From: CAZOBJ01 sp964577825
GTDB lineage: Bacteria > Planctomycetota > SZUA-567 > JAFGNG01
Assembly (NCBI GenBank): GCA_964577825.1
Contig: CAZOBJ010000101.1
Coordinates: 1-11,441 of the forward strand
DNA: 11,441 bases
Reading direction: 5' to 3'
The notes under the pieces are model-generated. The model saw nothing but the letters and a program-made list of their open reading frames with translations. It was not told the origin of the DNA and ran no database searches. This document shows positions 1 through 5,899 of this stretch, piece by piece. The translations under genes and the position numbers were made by a program. The first letter of the stretch is position 1; each line of letters starts with the position of its first letter.

Positions 1-641
1 TGGCCCTCATTCACGAAGACCGCGGCGAGTATGACAATGCGATCAGCTGCTGCCGCTCTGTGCTCAAGGTGGACCCGAACAGCCATCGCGCGCGCCTGTT
101 CCTTGGCGACACGGAGGCGAGCGGACGCATGTACTACTCGCCCGAAGAAGCCAAGGAGACCGAGCGCCTGGAGGCGGTCCTGCGGGTGCCGGTCACGGAC
201 TTCGAGCTATCCGTGCGCAGCCGCAACTGTCTGGCGAAAATGAACATCCATACCCTCGGCGACCTGGTCCGCCAGGGCGAGCAGGAGCTGCTCAGCTACA
301 AGAACTTCGGCGAGACCAGCCTGCGCGAGATCAAGGAGATGCTCGCGGACCGAGGGTTGCGCCTGGGCATGCTCAAGGAGGACGGCCAGCCCCGGCCGGC
401 CGTGCAGGACCGGCCGCGGGCGCCGATGCCCGCGACCAGCCACGAGAACACTCCGATTGACGAGCTGGAGCTGTCCGTGCGCAGCCGCAAGTGCATGGAC
501 CGGCTCGGCATTCAGACCATCGGCCAGCTGTGCGCGAAGAGCGAGAAGGAGCTGGCCTCGGCCAAGAACTTCGGGAAGGTGAGCCTGCAGGAGATCAAGG
601 CCAAGCTGGGCGAGCGAGGCCTGTCCCTGCGCCCGGAGTAG
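1..641 (+). CDS. TPR protein with two tandem RNA polymerase alpha C-terminal domains (5' partial)
   Basis: The gene runs in from the left edge; codons are read from base 3 and 212 residues are visible before TAG at 639-641. Residues about 1-37 form a tetratricopeptide-type helix pair ending in the typical L-x-V-D-P-N turn. They are followed by two copies of the alpha-CTD fold, at residues about 59-125 and 151-212, joined by a Pro/Arg-rich linker. Each copy has the E-L-S-V-R-S-R signature, a G-D-L or G-Q-L helix, and a K-N-F-G-x-x-S-L-x-E-I-K helix-hairpin-helix, closely resembling genuine RpoA. It is not RpoA itself: the N-terminal assembly domain is replaced by TPR and the CTD is doubled. 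Such proteins are known to me mainly from planctomycetes. A role in binding DNA or transcription factors is inferred. More TPRs probably lie upstream. Confidence 0.85.
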   Translation, partial: ALIHEDRGEYDNAISCCRSVLKVDPNSHRARLFLGDTEASGRMYYSPEEAKETERLEAVLRVPVTDFELSVRSRNCLAKMNIHTLGDLVRQGEQELLSYKNFGETSLREIKEMLADRGLRLGMLKEDGQPRPAVQDRPRAPMPATSHENTPIDELELSVRSRKCMDRLGIQTIGQLCAKSEKELASAKNFGKVSLQEIKAKLGERGLSLRPE

Positions 642-675
642 TCCGCAGGCCGTACGAACGTAGGGGGCGGCAGGC

Positions 676-1404
676 ATGCAGCAGAACGTGACCCGCAAGT
701 TCCGCCGGACGCGCAAGGTTCTGCGCAGGATCTACGACCGGGTCAAGCTCTGGGAGTTCGGCGCGCGCAAGTACCTGTTGGGCTTCGACAACGCCAACGG
801 CATGCTGCGCGTTGCCGACCGCCAGCTGGGCAGGCGCATTCTGCGCGCGTACGGGTGCGCGCTGGCCGACCACGTCGACCTGAACACCCCGATCGAGATC
901 CACAACGCGGCCGAGCCCACCTCGGGCGAAACCCGCGTCCGATACGACAAGCTGGTGGTGGGCGACCACTGCCACATCGGCCGAGACTGCTTCTTCGACC
1001 TGTCCGAGCGCGTGGTGCTCGAAGACCACGTGTGCGTGGCCATGCGCTCGACGTTCATCACGCATATCGCGGTGGGGCAGACCGCGCTCAAGGCCCTGTA
1101 CCCCACCGAGCGGGGCGCCATCCGCCTGCGCCGCGACACCTACCTGGGCGCCGGGGTGACCGTGCTCAAGGGCGTGGAACTCGGGCCCAACTGCCTGGTG
1201 GCCGCGGGGAGCGTGGTCACCAAGTCTTTTCCACCCGACTCGCTCATCGCCGGCGTACCCGCCCGGCTCGTGCGCCGACTGGAGGCGCCAGAGACCCAAG
1301 CCCAGCCTGAGACATCTCCAGCGACCGGCACGCACCCCGCGGCGGCACGCCCGACCGGACCCGCGCGGGGCGAGTCGACGCCTGCCCACGAAGGAGACCG
1401 TTGA
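676..1404 (+). CDS. Hexapeptide-repeat (left-handed beta-helix) O-acyltransferase family protein
   Basis: The 242-residue protein starts at ATG 676 behind AGGGGG (662-667). Residues 1-30 are strongly basic and amphipathic. Residues about 60-200 carry imperfect hexapeptide repeats (V-V-G-D-x-C-H-I-G, L-G-A-G-V-T-V-L-K-G-V) and end in the A-A-G-S-V-V-T-K and I-A-G-V-P-A-R-L-V-R-R signature of the WbbJ/maltose-acetyltransferase superfamily. His130, in S-T-F-I-T-H, is a candidate catalytic base by analogy. The family transfers acetyl or other acyl groups from CoA to sugars, often for surface polysaccharides; the acceptor cannot be told here. Residues 203-242 are a Pro/Ala/Thr-rich tail that looks disordered and is not part of the fold. 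The gene lies 34 bases after the alpha-CTD gene, and its stop overlaps the next start, so co-expression is likely. Confidence 0.85.
   Translation: MQQNVTRKFRRTRKVLRRIYDRVKLWEFGARKYLLGFDNANGMLRVADRQLGRRILRAYGCALADHVDLNTPIEIHNAAEPTSGETRVRYDKLVVGDHCHIGRDCFFDLSERVVLEDHVCVAMRSTFITHIAVGQTALKALYPTERGAIRLRRDTYLGAGVTVLKGVELGPNCLVAAGSVVTKSFPPDSLIAGVPARLVRRLEAPETQAQPETSPATGTHPAAARPTGPARGESTPAHEGDR
1391..1396 (+). promoter_or_regulatory. Ribosome binding site fixing the HD-protein start
   Basis: AAGGAG lies seven bases before ATG 1404, the expected spacing. This favours ATG 1404 over the in-frame TTG at 1401. The site lies inside the last codons of the acyltransferase gene. Confidence 0.7.
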
Positions 1405-1988
1405 TGGACACCCACACCCCAACCCGAGACGAGGCCCTGGGGCTCTTGCAGGAGTACAACTCCGATCCGTCGCTCATCCACCACGCACTCGCGGTGGAGG
1501 GGGTGCTGCGCCACATGGCCCGCAAGCGCGGCGCGGACGAGGACCTGTGGGGCGTGGTCGGGCTGATCCACGACCTGGACTACGAGCGATGGCCGGACGA
1601 GCATTGCGCCAAGACGCGCGAGATCCTGGAGTCGCGCGGATGGCCCCAGGACTACGTGCGCGCGGTCCTCAGCCACGGATGGGGCATCTGCACGGACGTC
1701 GAGCCGCAGACCGAGCTGGAGAAGGCCCTGTACGCGGTTGACGAGCTCACGGGGCTGGTTACGGCCTGCGCCCTGGTGCGGCCCTCCAAGAGCGTGCATG
1801 ATCTCAAGGTCAAGTCCGTGAAGAAGAAGTGGAAGGACAAGCGCTTCGCCGCCGGGGCCGACCGCGAACTTATCCAGCGCGGCGCTGACAAGCTGGGCGT
1901 GGACCGGGACGACCTGATTGAAGACTGCATCGCGGGCATGCGCGACGTGGCCGACCGGATCGGCCTGGCCGGGCAGCCCGCTGATTGA
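1404..1988 (+). CDS. HD-superfamily metal-dependent phosphohydrolase (predicted)
   Basis: The protein is 194 residues from ATG 1404, which overlaps the preceding TGA by one base (TGATG), implying translational coupling. It shows the HD-domain metal ligands in order: His27 in the first helix (I-H-H-A-L-A-V-E), His56-Asp57 in G-L-I-H-D-L-D-Y, and Asp113 in Y-A-V-D-E-L-T-G. His67 and His91 (S-H-G-W-G) are extra candidates for a second metal. Length and motif spacing fit the small stand-alone family of predicted HD hydrolases (COG2316-like). Members are assumed to hydrolyse phosphate esters or nucleotides, but the substrate is unknown. A lysine-rich patch (V-K-K-K-W-K-D-K, near residue 140) follows the core. 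There is no signal peptide, so it should be cytosolic. Confidence 0.85.
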   Translation: MDTHTPTRDEALGLLQEYNSDPSLIHHALAVEGVLRHMARKRGADEDLWGVVGLIHDLDYERWPDEHCAKTREILESRGWPQDYVRAVLSHGWGICTDVEPQTELEKALYAVDELTGLVTACALVRPSKSVHDLKVKSVKKKWKDKRFAAGADRELIQRGADKLGVDRDDLIEDCIAGMRDVADRIGLAGQPAD

Positions 1989-2036
1989 GCTGCAAAGGCG
2001 CTGTGGATTCGGTGGACCGTCCGTCGATTCGGCACA

Positions 2037-2045
2037 GGGGAGGAG
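2037..2045 (+). promoter_or_regulatory. Ribosome binding site fixing the beta-helix protein start
   Basis: GGGGAGGAG ends five bases before ATG 2051. This and the signal peptide that begins at that ATG favour it over the in-frame TTG at 1985, which overlaps the stop codon of the previous gene. Confidence 0.75.
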
Positions 2046-2050
2046 AAGAG

Positions 2051-3415
2051 ATGAGGCGCCTGTTGAGAAGCGGAGTCGTGTTGGTTTGCCTGGTGGGCGC
2101 GGTGGCCGCGGCCGGCGAAGGAGACCTGTACGGCGCCGAGGCCAACCCCACCGGCGACCCCATCGGCGGGGGCGAGGGCTACCGGGCCATTGTGGAAGAG
2201 GCCGACGTCACCGTGGACACGGTCGAGGCGCTTGTCGAGGCGCTCGGCAAGGCCCAGCCCGGGCAGGTGGTCATGGTCGCCTCCGGCGCGGAGCTCAACT
2301 TCGGCGCGCGCAACCGCACCCGGATCCCGGAAGGCGTCACCCTGGCCGGAGACCGGGGACGCGACGGCGCGCCGGGCCCCCTGCTCTACGGGCCCGAGCT
2401 GCCCGAACACGGCGCCTTGCTGGTCGCGAGCAGGGGCGTGCGAGTCACGGGCCTGCGCATCAAGGGCCCGGATAGGGACTTTCCGGACATCGACTACGAC
2501 GTGGAGCCGCGGTCCTATACGGACGGGATCGACACGGCCGGCCCGGACGTGGAGGTGGACAACTGCGAGATCATGAACTTCCACCACGGGGGCGTGAATG
2601 TCCATCACACCAACGTACACGTGCATCACTGCCACATCCACGAGGTGCATGCGTACCCGGTGTGCGTGTGTTCGGGCGTGCCGCCCGTGCTCATCGAGGC
2701 GAATGAGATCCATTGGGTCTGGCACACGGTCGCAGGCACCGGCATCCCCGGCACGGGATACGAGGCCCGCTACAACCTGGTCATCCGCGACACGCCGCCC
2801 GCGAGCTGGGGCGGAGAGGACCACCATTCGCACGGATGGGACATGCACGGCGGGCGAAAGACCCGCAAGCACGGCTTGAGCGTTGCGGGCGACCAGATCC
2901 TCATCCACCACAATACCATGCGCAACACGAACCAGGCCCTTGCCGCGCGCATCCGGGGCGTGCCGCGCGAGATCGCGGATCTGCATCACAACTGGTTCAG
3001 CGAGCCCGACGTGGACATCGCGCTGCAGCAGCTCGTGCGTGACGACGGTGCCCACGGCAACATCTGGGTCCACGAGAACGTGTACGGCCCGGAGAAGAAG
3101 CTCGTGGAAGTGGCGCCGCAGACCACGCCGCAGATCGTGTTCGTCGCGCCGCCCGGCCCCAACCGCAACATGCCCGCGATCGCCGAGCCGATCGCGCTGA
3201 ACGTGCAGGTGCGAGCGTTCCCGCCCCGCACGCTCAAGCGAGTAACCGTGTCCGTGGACGACGAAGAGGTGTACGCGGGCGAAGCGGCGCCCGAGCCCGG
3301 CGAGCTCACCATCGACCCGAAGGCCCTGGGCGAGGGCCGGCATACGGTGACCCTGTTCGCAGAGGACTCGGCCAGCGCAACGGCCAAGCACATCACCGAC
3401 TTCACCGCACCCTAG
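2051..3415 (+). CDS. Secreted right-handed parallel beta-helix protein with His-rich rungs and Ig-like tail
   Basis: The protein is 454 residues long. Residues 1-22 form a Sec signal peptide: basic start (M-R-R-L-L-R), hydrophobic core, Ala-rich cleavage region. Residues about 50-350 carry the short V-x-V/I-x-x-x-x-I rungs of pectate-lyase-like parallel beta-helices, for example V-R-V-T-G-L-R-I, V-E-V-D-N-C-E-I and I-L-I-H-H-N-T-M. Residues 178-200 hold ten histidines in 23 positions (V-H-V-H-H-C-H-I-H), with further clusters at 258-275 and 286-313. Residues about 375-454 look like one Ig-like beta-sandwich (R-V-T-V-S-V-D-D...H-T-V-T-L-F-A-E-D). The fold is typical of polysaccharide lyases, glycosidases and surface adhesins, but I see no assured catalytic set. 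It lies 62 bases after the HD gene and ends before a hairpin. Extracytoplasmic polysaccharide processing or binding is inferred. Confidence 0.8.
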   Translation: MRRLLRSGVVLVCLVGAVAAAGEGDLYGAEANPTGDPIGGGEGYRAIVEEADVTVDTVEALVEALGKAQPGQVVMVASGAELNFGARNRTRIPEGVTLAGDRGRDGAPGPLLYGPELPEHGALLVASRGVRVTGLRIKGPDRDFPDIDYDVEPRSYTDGIDTAGPDVEVDNCEIMNFHHGGVNVHHTNVHVHHCHIHEVHAYPVCVCSGVPPVLIEANEIHWVWHTVAGTGIPGTGYEARYNLVIRDTPPASWGGEDHHSHGWDMHGGRKTRKHGLSVAGDQILIHHNTMRNTNQALAARIRGVPREIADLHHNWFSEPDVDIALQQLVRDDGAHGNIWVHENVYGPEKKLVEVAPQTTPQIVFVAPPGPNRNMPAIAEPIALNVQVRAFPPRTLKRVTVSVDDEEVYAGEAAPEPGELTIDPKALGEGRHTVTLFAEDSASATAKHITDFTAP

Positions 3416-3447
3416 ACGCTGCGCCTGTCTTGCACAGGACCGCCCGG

Positions 3448-3480
3448 CCGCGCCGGCTCTGGATTCCGGGGCCGGCGCGG
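3448..3480 (+). terminator. Strong GC hairpin, probable end of the left gene block
   Basis: A 15-pair stem (two G-T pairs), CCGCGCCGGCTCTGG and its complement, closes a three-base ATT loop at 3463-3465. It starts 33 bases after the beta-helix gene's stop. Only a weak T-containing tail (TCTTGCGTT) follows, so either imperfect intrinsic termination or an mRNA 3'-end protecting structure is possible. Confidence 0.6.
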
Positions 3481-3511
3481 TCTTGCGTTGCGCACCTGTA
3501 TCCGGCGACAG

Positions 3512-3540
3512 TTGACACGCCCCTGCCGCGCCGATACACT
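3512..3540 (+). promoter_or_regulatory. Sigma70-type promoter for ruvAB
   Basis: A perfect -35 box TTGACA (3512-3517) is separated by exactly 17 bases from TACACT (3535-3540), which matches four of six positions of TATAAT. It stands between the hairpin and ruvA. Transcription would begin near 3547 and give a leader of about 45 bases. Confidence 0.65.
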
Positions 3541-3590
3541 GCGCAACAGAGGCCCTCTCTGCTCGGGGGCGCAGGCGAGGTGGTTCGCGC

Positions 3591-4181
3591 ATGTATCACC
3601 ATATCCGAGGCACCCTTGTGAGCATGCGGCCCACGCTCGCGGTCGTGGAGGCGGGCGGGGTCGGCTATGCGGTGGCCATTCCCCTGAGCACGCACCGCAG
3701 CCTGCCGGCGCCGGGCGAGACCTGCACCCTGTACACGCACCTCGTGGTGCGCGACGACGGGCACATGCTCTACGGGTTCGCCACCGAGCAGGAGCGCGCG
3801 CTCTTTCGCGCCTTGATCGGCATCTCCGGGGTCGGCCCGGCCATTGCGCTCGCGGTGCTCAGCGGCACGAGCCCGGACGAGTTCTTGCGCGCCGTGGAGG
3901 CGCAGGATGTAACGCTCCTCAAGGGGGTCAAAGGCGTGGGCGAGAAGACCGCGCGCCGCATTTTTCTGGAGCTGCGCGACGCAGCGGCCCTGTCGCTTCT
4001 GGAGCCTGCGGCGACCGCGCCCTCGCCCGCGGCCGTCGAGGCGCACAAGGCCGCCGCGGCCCGCCAGGCGCTCGAGACCCTGGGCCTGGCCCCGCGCGCG
4101 GCGTCGACCCGCGTGAACAAGGTGCTGGCCGATGAGCCCGAGCTCTCGCTCGAAGAGACGATCCGAGCCGCGCTGCGATAG
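3591..4181 (+). CDS. ruvA: Holliday junction branch migration protein RuvA
   Basis: The protein is 196 residues, close to the usual 190-205. The N-terminal OB-fold domain (residues about 1-63) begins with the diagnostic M-Y-H-H-I-R-G-T-L and has the G-G-V-G-Y and L-Y-G-F motifs. Residues about 66-140 carry two helix-hairpin-helix motifs for junction DNA, I-S-G-V-G at 78-82 and G-V-K-G-V-G at 112-117, the latter followed by E-K-T-A-R-R-I. A Pro/Ala linker leads to the small C-terminal domain (about 150-196) that contacts RuvB. RuvA tetramers bind four-way junctions and load RuvB rings during recombinational repair. The start is ATG 3591 with a weak GAGG 10 bases upstream. ruvB follows after 18 bases. 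ruvC is not present here. Confidence 0.97.
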   Translation: MYHHIRGTLVSMRPTLAVVEAGGVGYAVAIPLSTHRSLPAPGETCTLYTHLVVRDDGHMLYGFATEQERALFRALIGISGVGPAIALAVLSGTSPDEFLRAVEAQDVTLLKGVKGVGEKTARRIFLELRDAAALSLLEPAATAPSPAAVEAHKAAAARQALETLGLAPRAASTRVNKVLADEPELSLEETIRAALR

Positions 4182-4199
4182 GCCGATGAGGACGAACGT

Positions 4200-5234
4200 A
4201 TGAGCGCTGAATCCGCCCCGTTCCGCGAGACCGCCACCGACGCCGAGAAGGTGGTCGAAAACCGGCTGCGTCCGCGCCGATTCGAGGACTTCCCGGGCCA
4301 GGACCGCATCAAGGAAAACCTGGGCATCTACATCCACGCGGCGCGAGGCCGCGGCGAGTGCCTGGACCACATCCTGTTCTCGGGCCCGCCGGGCCTGGGC
4401 AAGACCACGCTCGCAGGCATCGTGGCCCACGAGATGCGCGCGGACCTGCGCGCCACGAGCGGACCCGCGCTCGAACGGCCCGCCGACCTGGCGGGGCTCT
4501 TGACGAACCTCCAGACCGGGAACGTCCTCTTTATCGACGAGATCCATCGCCTGGGCTCGGTGGTCGAGGAGTACCTGTACGCGGCCATGGAGGACTGGGC
4601 CATCGACATCGTGATGGAGCAGGGCCTGTACGCGCAGAGCGTGCGGCTGCGCGTGCCCCGATTCACCCTGATCGGCGCCACCACGCGCGAGGGACTGCTC
4701 ACCGCGCCGCTGCGCGCGCGCTTCGGCATCACCGAGCGCCTGGACTACTACCCCGCCGAGGACCTGTGCCGCATCCTGGAGCGGTCCGCGCGCATCCTGG
4801 ACGTGAACACGGACCAGGCGGGCGCGGCGCTGTTGGCCGCGCACAGCCGGGGCACGCCGCGGGTGGCCAACCGGTTCCTGTGCCGCGCGCGCGACGTGGC
4901 CCAGGTCAAAGGCGACGGCACGGTCACCGAGACCGTGGCTCGGCAGGCCCTGTCCATGCTCGGGGTGGACGAGCGCGGGCTCATCGAGATGGACCGACGG
5001 ATCCTCACCGCGATCCATGACCACGGCGGCGGGCCGGTGGGCCTGAAGACCATCGCCGTGACCGTGGGCGAGACCGAGGACACGATCGAGAACGTGTACG
5101 AGCCGTATCTCATCCAGTGCGGCTTGTTGCAGAAGACCCCGCAGGGCCGGCGCCTCTCGCCGCGCGCGTACGAGAAGATGGGCTTTCGACCCCGCGGCTC
5201 GGGTGCGGAATCGAGGCTCTTCGACAGCGCGTAG
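4200..5234 (+). CDS. ruvB: Holliday junction branch migration ATPase RuvB
   Basis: The protein is 344 residues, normal for RuvB. Visible in order are the R-P-R-R-F-E-D-F-P-G-Q entry motif (residues 24-34), Walker A G-P-P-G-L-G-K-T (62-69), Walker B L-F-I-D-E-I-H-R (110-117), sensor 1 G-A-T-T-R (159-163), the L-R-A-R-F-G arginine-finger region (171-176), sensor 2 G-T-P-R-V-A-N-R, and a C-terminal winged-helix domain (G-G-G-P-V-G-L-K-T through L-S-P-R-A-Y). RuvB forms hexameric rings that pump DNA through the RuvA-bound junction using ATP. The start at ATG 4200 has TGAGGA (4187-4192) seven bases upstream. The hairpin between Walker B and sensor 1 reads V-M-E-Q-G-L-Y-A-Q-S, somewhat unlike the G-E-G-P-A-A-R-S of common RuvBs. 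All ATPase motifs are intact, so it should be functional. Confidence 0.98.
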   Translation: MSAESAPFRETATDAEKVVENRLRPRRFEDFPGQDRIKENLGIYIHAARGRGECLDHILFSGPPGLGKTTLAGIVAHEMRADLRATSGPALERPADLAGLLTNLQTGNVLFIDEIHRLGSVVEEYLYAAMEDWAIDIVMEQGLYAQSVRLRVPRFTLIGATTREGLLTAPLRARFGITERLDYYPAEDLCRILERSARILDVNTDQAGAALLAAHSRGTPRVANRFLCRARDVAQVKGDGTVTETVARQALSMLGVDERGLIEMDRRILTAIHDHGGGPVGLKTIAVTVGETEDTIENVYEPYLIQCGLLQKTPQGRRLSPRAYEKMGFRPRGSGAESRLFDSA

Positions 5235-5365
5235 CCTTTCCCCCATCAGGCCCAACGCGTTCTCACGCCTGGGCAGGCAACCGGCGACCGTCAAGACTTG
5301 ACATCCGTAGGCCCGTGCGGGTAGGTTAGCGGTTCTGTTTTGCCTGTCGAGCGCCTTTCCCCCAT
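5235..5365 (+). repeat. 12-base direct repeat flanking the nuoE promoter
   Basis: CCTTTCCCCCAT occurs at 5235-5246, immediately after the ruvB stop, and again at 5354-5365 in the leader of the NuoE-like gene, 119 bases apart and bracketing the promoter at 5298-5327. Whether it is a protein-binding site or chance is unknown. The interval also contains a small interrupted inverted repeat (GCCCA 5250-5254 with TGGGC 5270-5274) that lacks a T-tract. Confidence 0.45.
5298..5327 (+). promoter_or_regulatory. Probable sigma70-type promoter for the nuoEF-like operon
   Basis: A perfect TTGACA (5298-5303) is followed after 18 bases by TAGGTT (5322-5327), which matches TATAAT at three of six positions only. 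Together with the 164-base gap after ruvB and the co-directional genes downstream it is a reasonable promoter. The predicted start is near 5334, giving a leader of about 65 bases. Confidence 0.5.
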
Positions 5366-5389
5366 GGGTGGGGACGCGCTTGCGGAGGA
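5350..5389 (+). promoter_or_regulatory. Leader hairpin next to the nuoE ribosome binding site
   Basis: AGCGC (5350-5354) can pair with GCGCT (5376-5380), and inside it CCCC (5359-5362) with GGGG (5370-5373), with CTTT bulged on one side and AC on the other. The structure ends four bases before GGAGGA (5384-5389), which lies nine bases before ATG 5399. It could influence ribosome access; in such GC-rich DNA it may also be incidental. Confidence 0.35.
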
Positions 5390-5398
5390 TCGACCGGA

Positions 5399-5899
5399 AT
5401 GGCGCAGGAGCCAATCAGCACGCAAGTCCTGGACCGCATCCTGGAGCGGTGCGGACGCGACGGATCGGCCACGATCCCTATCCTGCAGGCGATCCAGGCC
5501 GAGGCGGGATATGTGCCGGTCGAGGCCATGAAGTACGTGGCCGCCCACACGGACATCGACGCCACCCGGCTCTACGGCGTGGCCACGTTCTACACGCAGT
5601 TCCGGCTCAAGCCCGTGGGCCGCACCATGATCCGGGTCTGCCACGGCACGGCCTGCCACGTGGCCGGGGCCGAGCGCATCACCGCCGCCGTGCGCGATGC
5701 GCTCGGCCTCGCCGACGAGGACGACACCACCTCCGACCAGCGGTTCACGGTCGACGAGGTGGCCTGCCTGGGCTGCTGCAGCCTGGCCCCGGTCATCATG
5801 GTCGGCGAGACGACCCACGGCAAGCTTACCCCGGACAAGGTCCGCAAGGTGATCGCCGGGTACCGCGACACCGGCGCGGCTGCGGAGGAGTCCGCATGA
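5399..5899 (+). CDS. nuoE: NuoE-like [2Fe-2S] thioredoxin-fold subunit
   Basis: The protein is 166 residues, typical of the 24-kDa subunit family (NuoE/HydC/HndA). The N-terminal helical region contains the I-P-I-L-Q-A-I-Q and Y-G-V-A-T-F-Y signatures. The thioredoxin-like domain has the four cluster cysteines: C81-x4-C86 in C-H-G-T-A-C-H-V and C123-x3-C127 in C-L-G-C-C-S-L-A-P. In complexes of this family it carries a [2Fe-2S] centre beside the FMN-bearing NuoF-type partner. It is the first gene of a three-gene operon, with GGAGGA well placed before ATG 5399. Its stop overlaps the next start (ATGA), so translational coupling to the NuoF-like subunit is likely. Whether it belongs to a bifurcating complex or a plain NADH dehydrogenase module cannot be read from this subunit alone. 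Confidence 0.95.
   Translation: MAQEPISTQVLDRILERCGRDGSATIPILQAIQAEAGYVPVEAMKYVAAHTDIDATRLYGVATFYTQFRLKPVGRTMIRVCHGTACHVAGAERITAAVRDALGLADEDDTTSDQRFTVDEVACLGCCSLAPVIMVGETTHGKLTPDKVRKVIAGYRDTGAAAEESA

Noticed and set aside
1335..1370. Inverted repeat CCCCGCG...CGCGGGG near the end of the acyltransferase gene
   Set aside because: Seven pairs with a 22-base loop inside a GC-rich, low-complexity coding tail is easily reached by chance, and nothing nearby suggests termination.
4611..4650. Unusual residues between Walker B and sensor 1 of RuvB (M-E-Q-G-L-Y-A-Q-S)
   Set aside because: This hairpin varies between lineages and all catalytic motifs are intact, so I see no sign of altered function.
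5250..5274. Small hairpin after ruvB as an intrinsic terminator
   Set aside because: The stem is short and interrupted (GCCCA/TGGGC plus GCG/CGC) and no T-run follows.
5368..5895. Upstream extension of the NuoF-like frame to 5368
   Set aside because: The added residues are Arg/Pro/Gly-rich shadow of nuoE. ATG 5896 has a strong ribosome site, the common ATGA overlap, and begins the first Fe-S domain.
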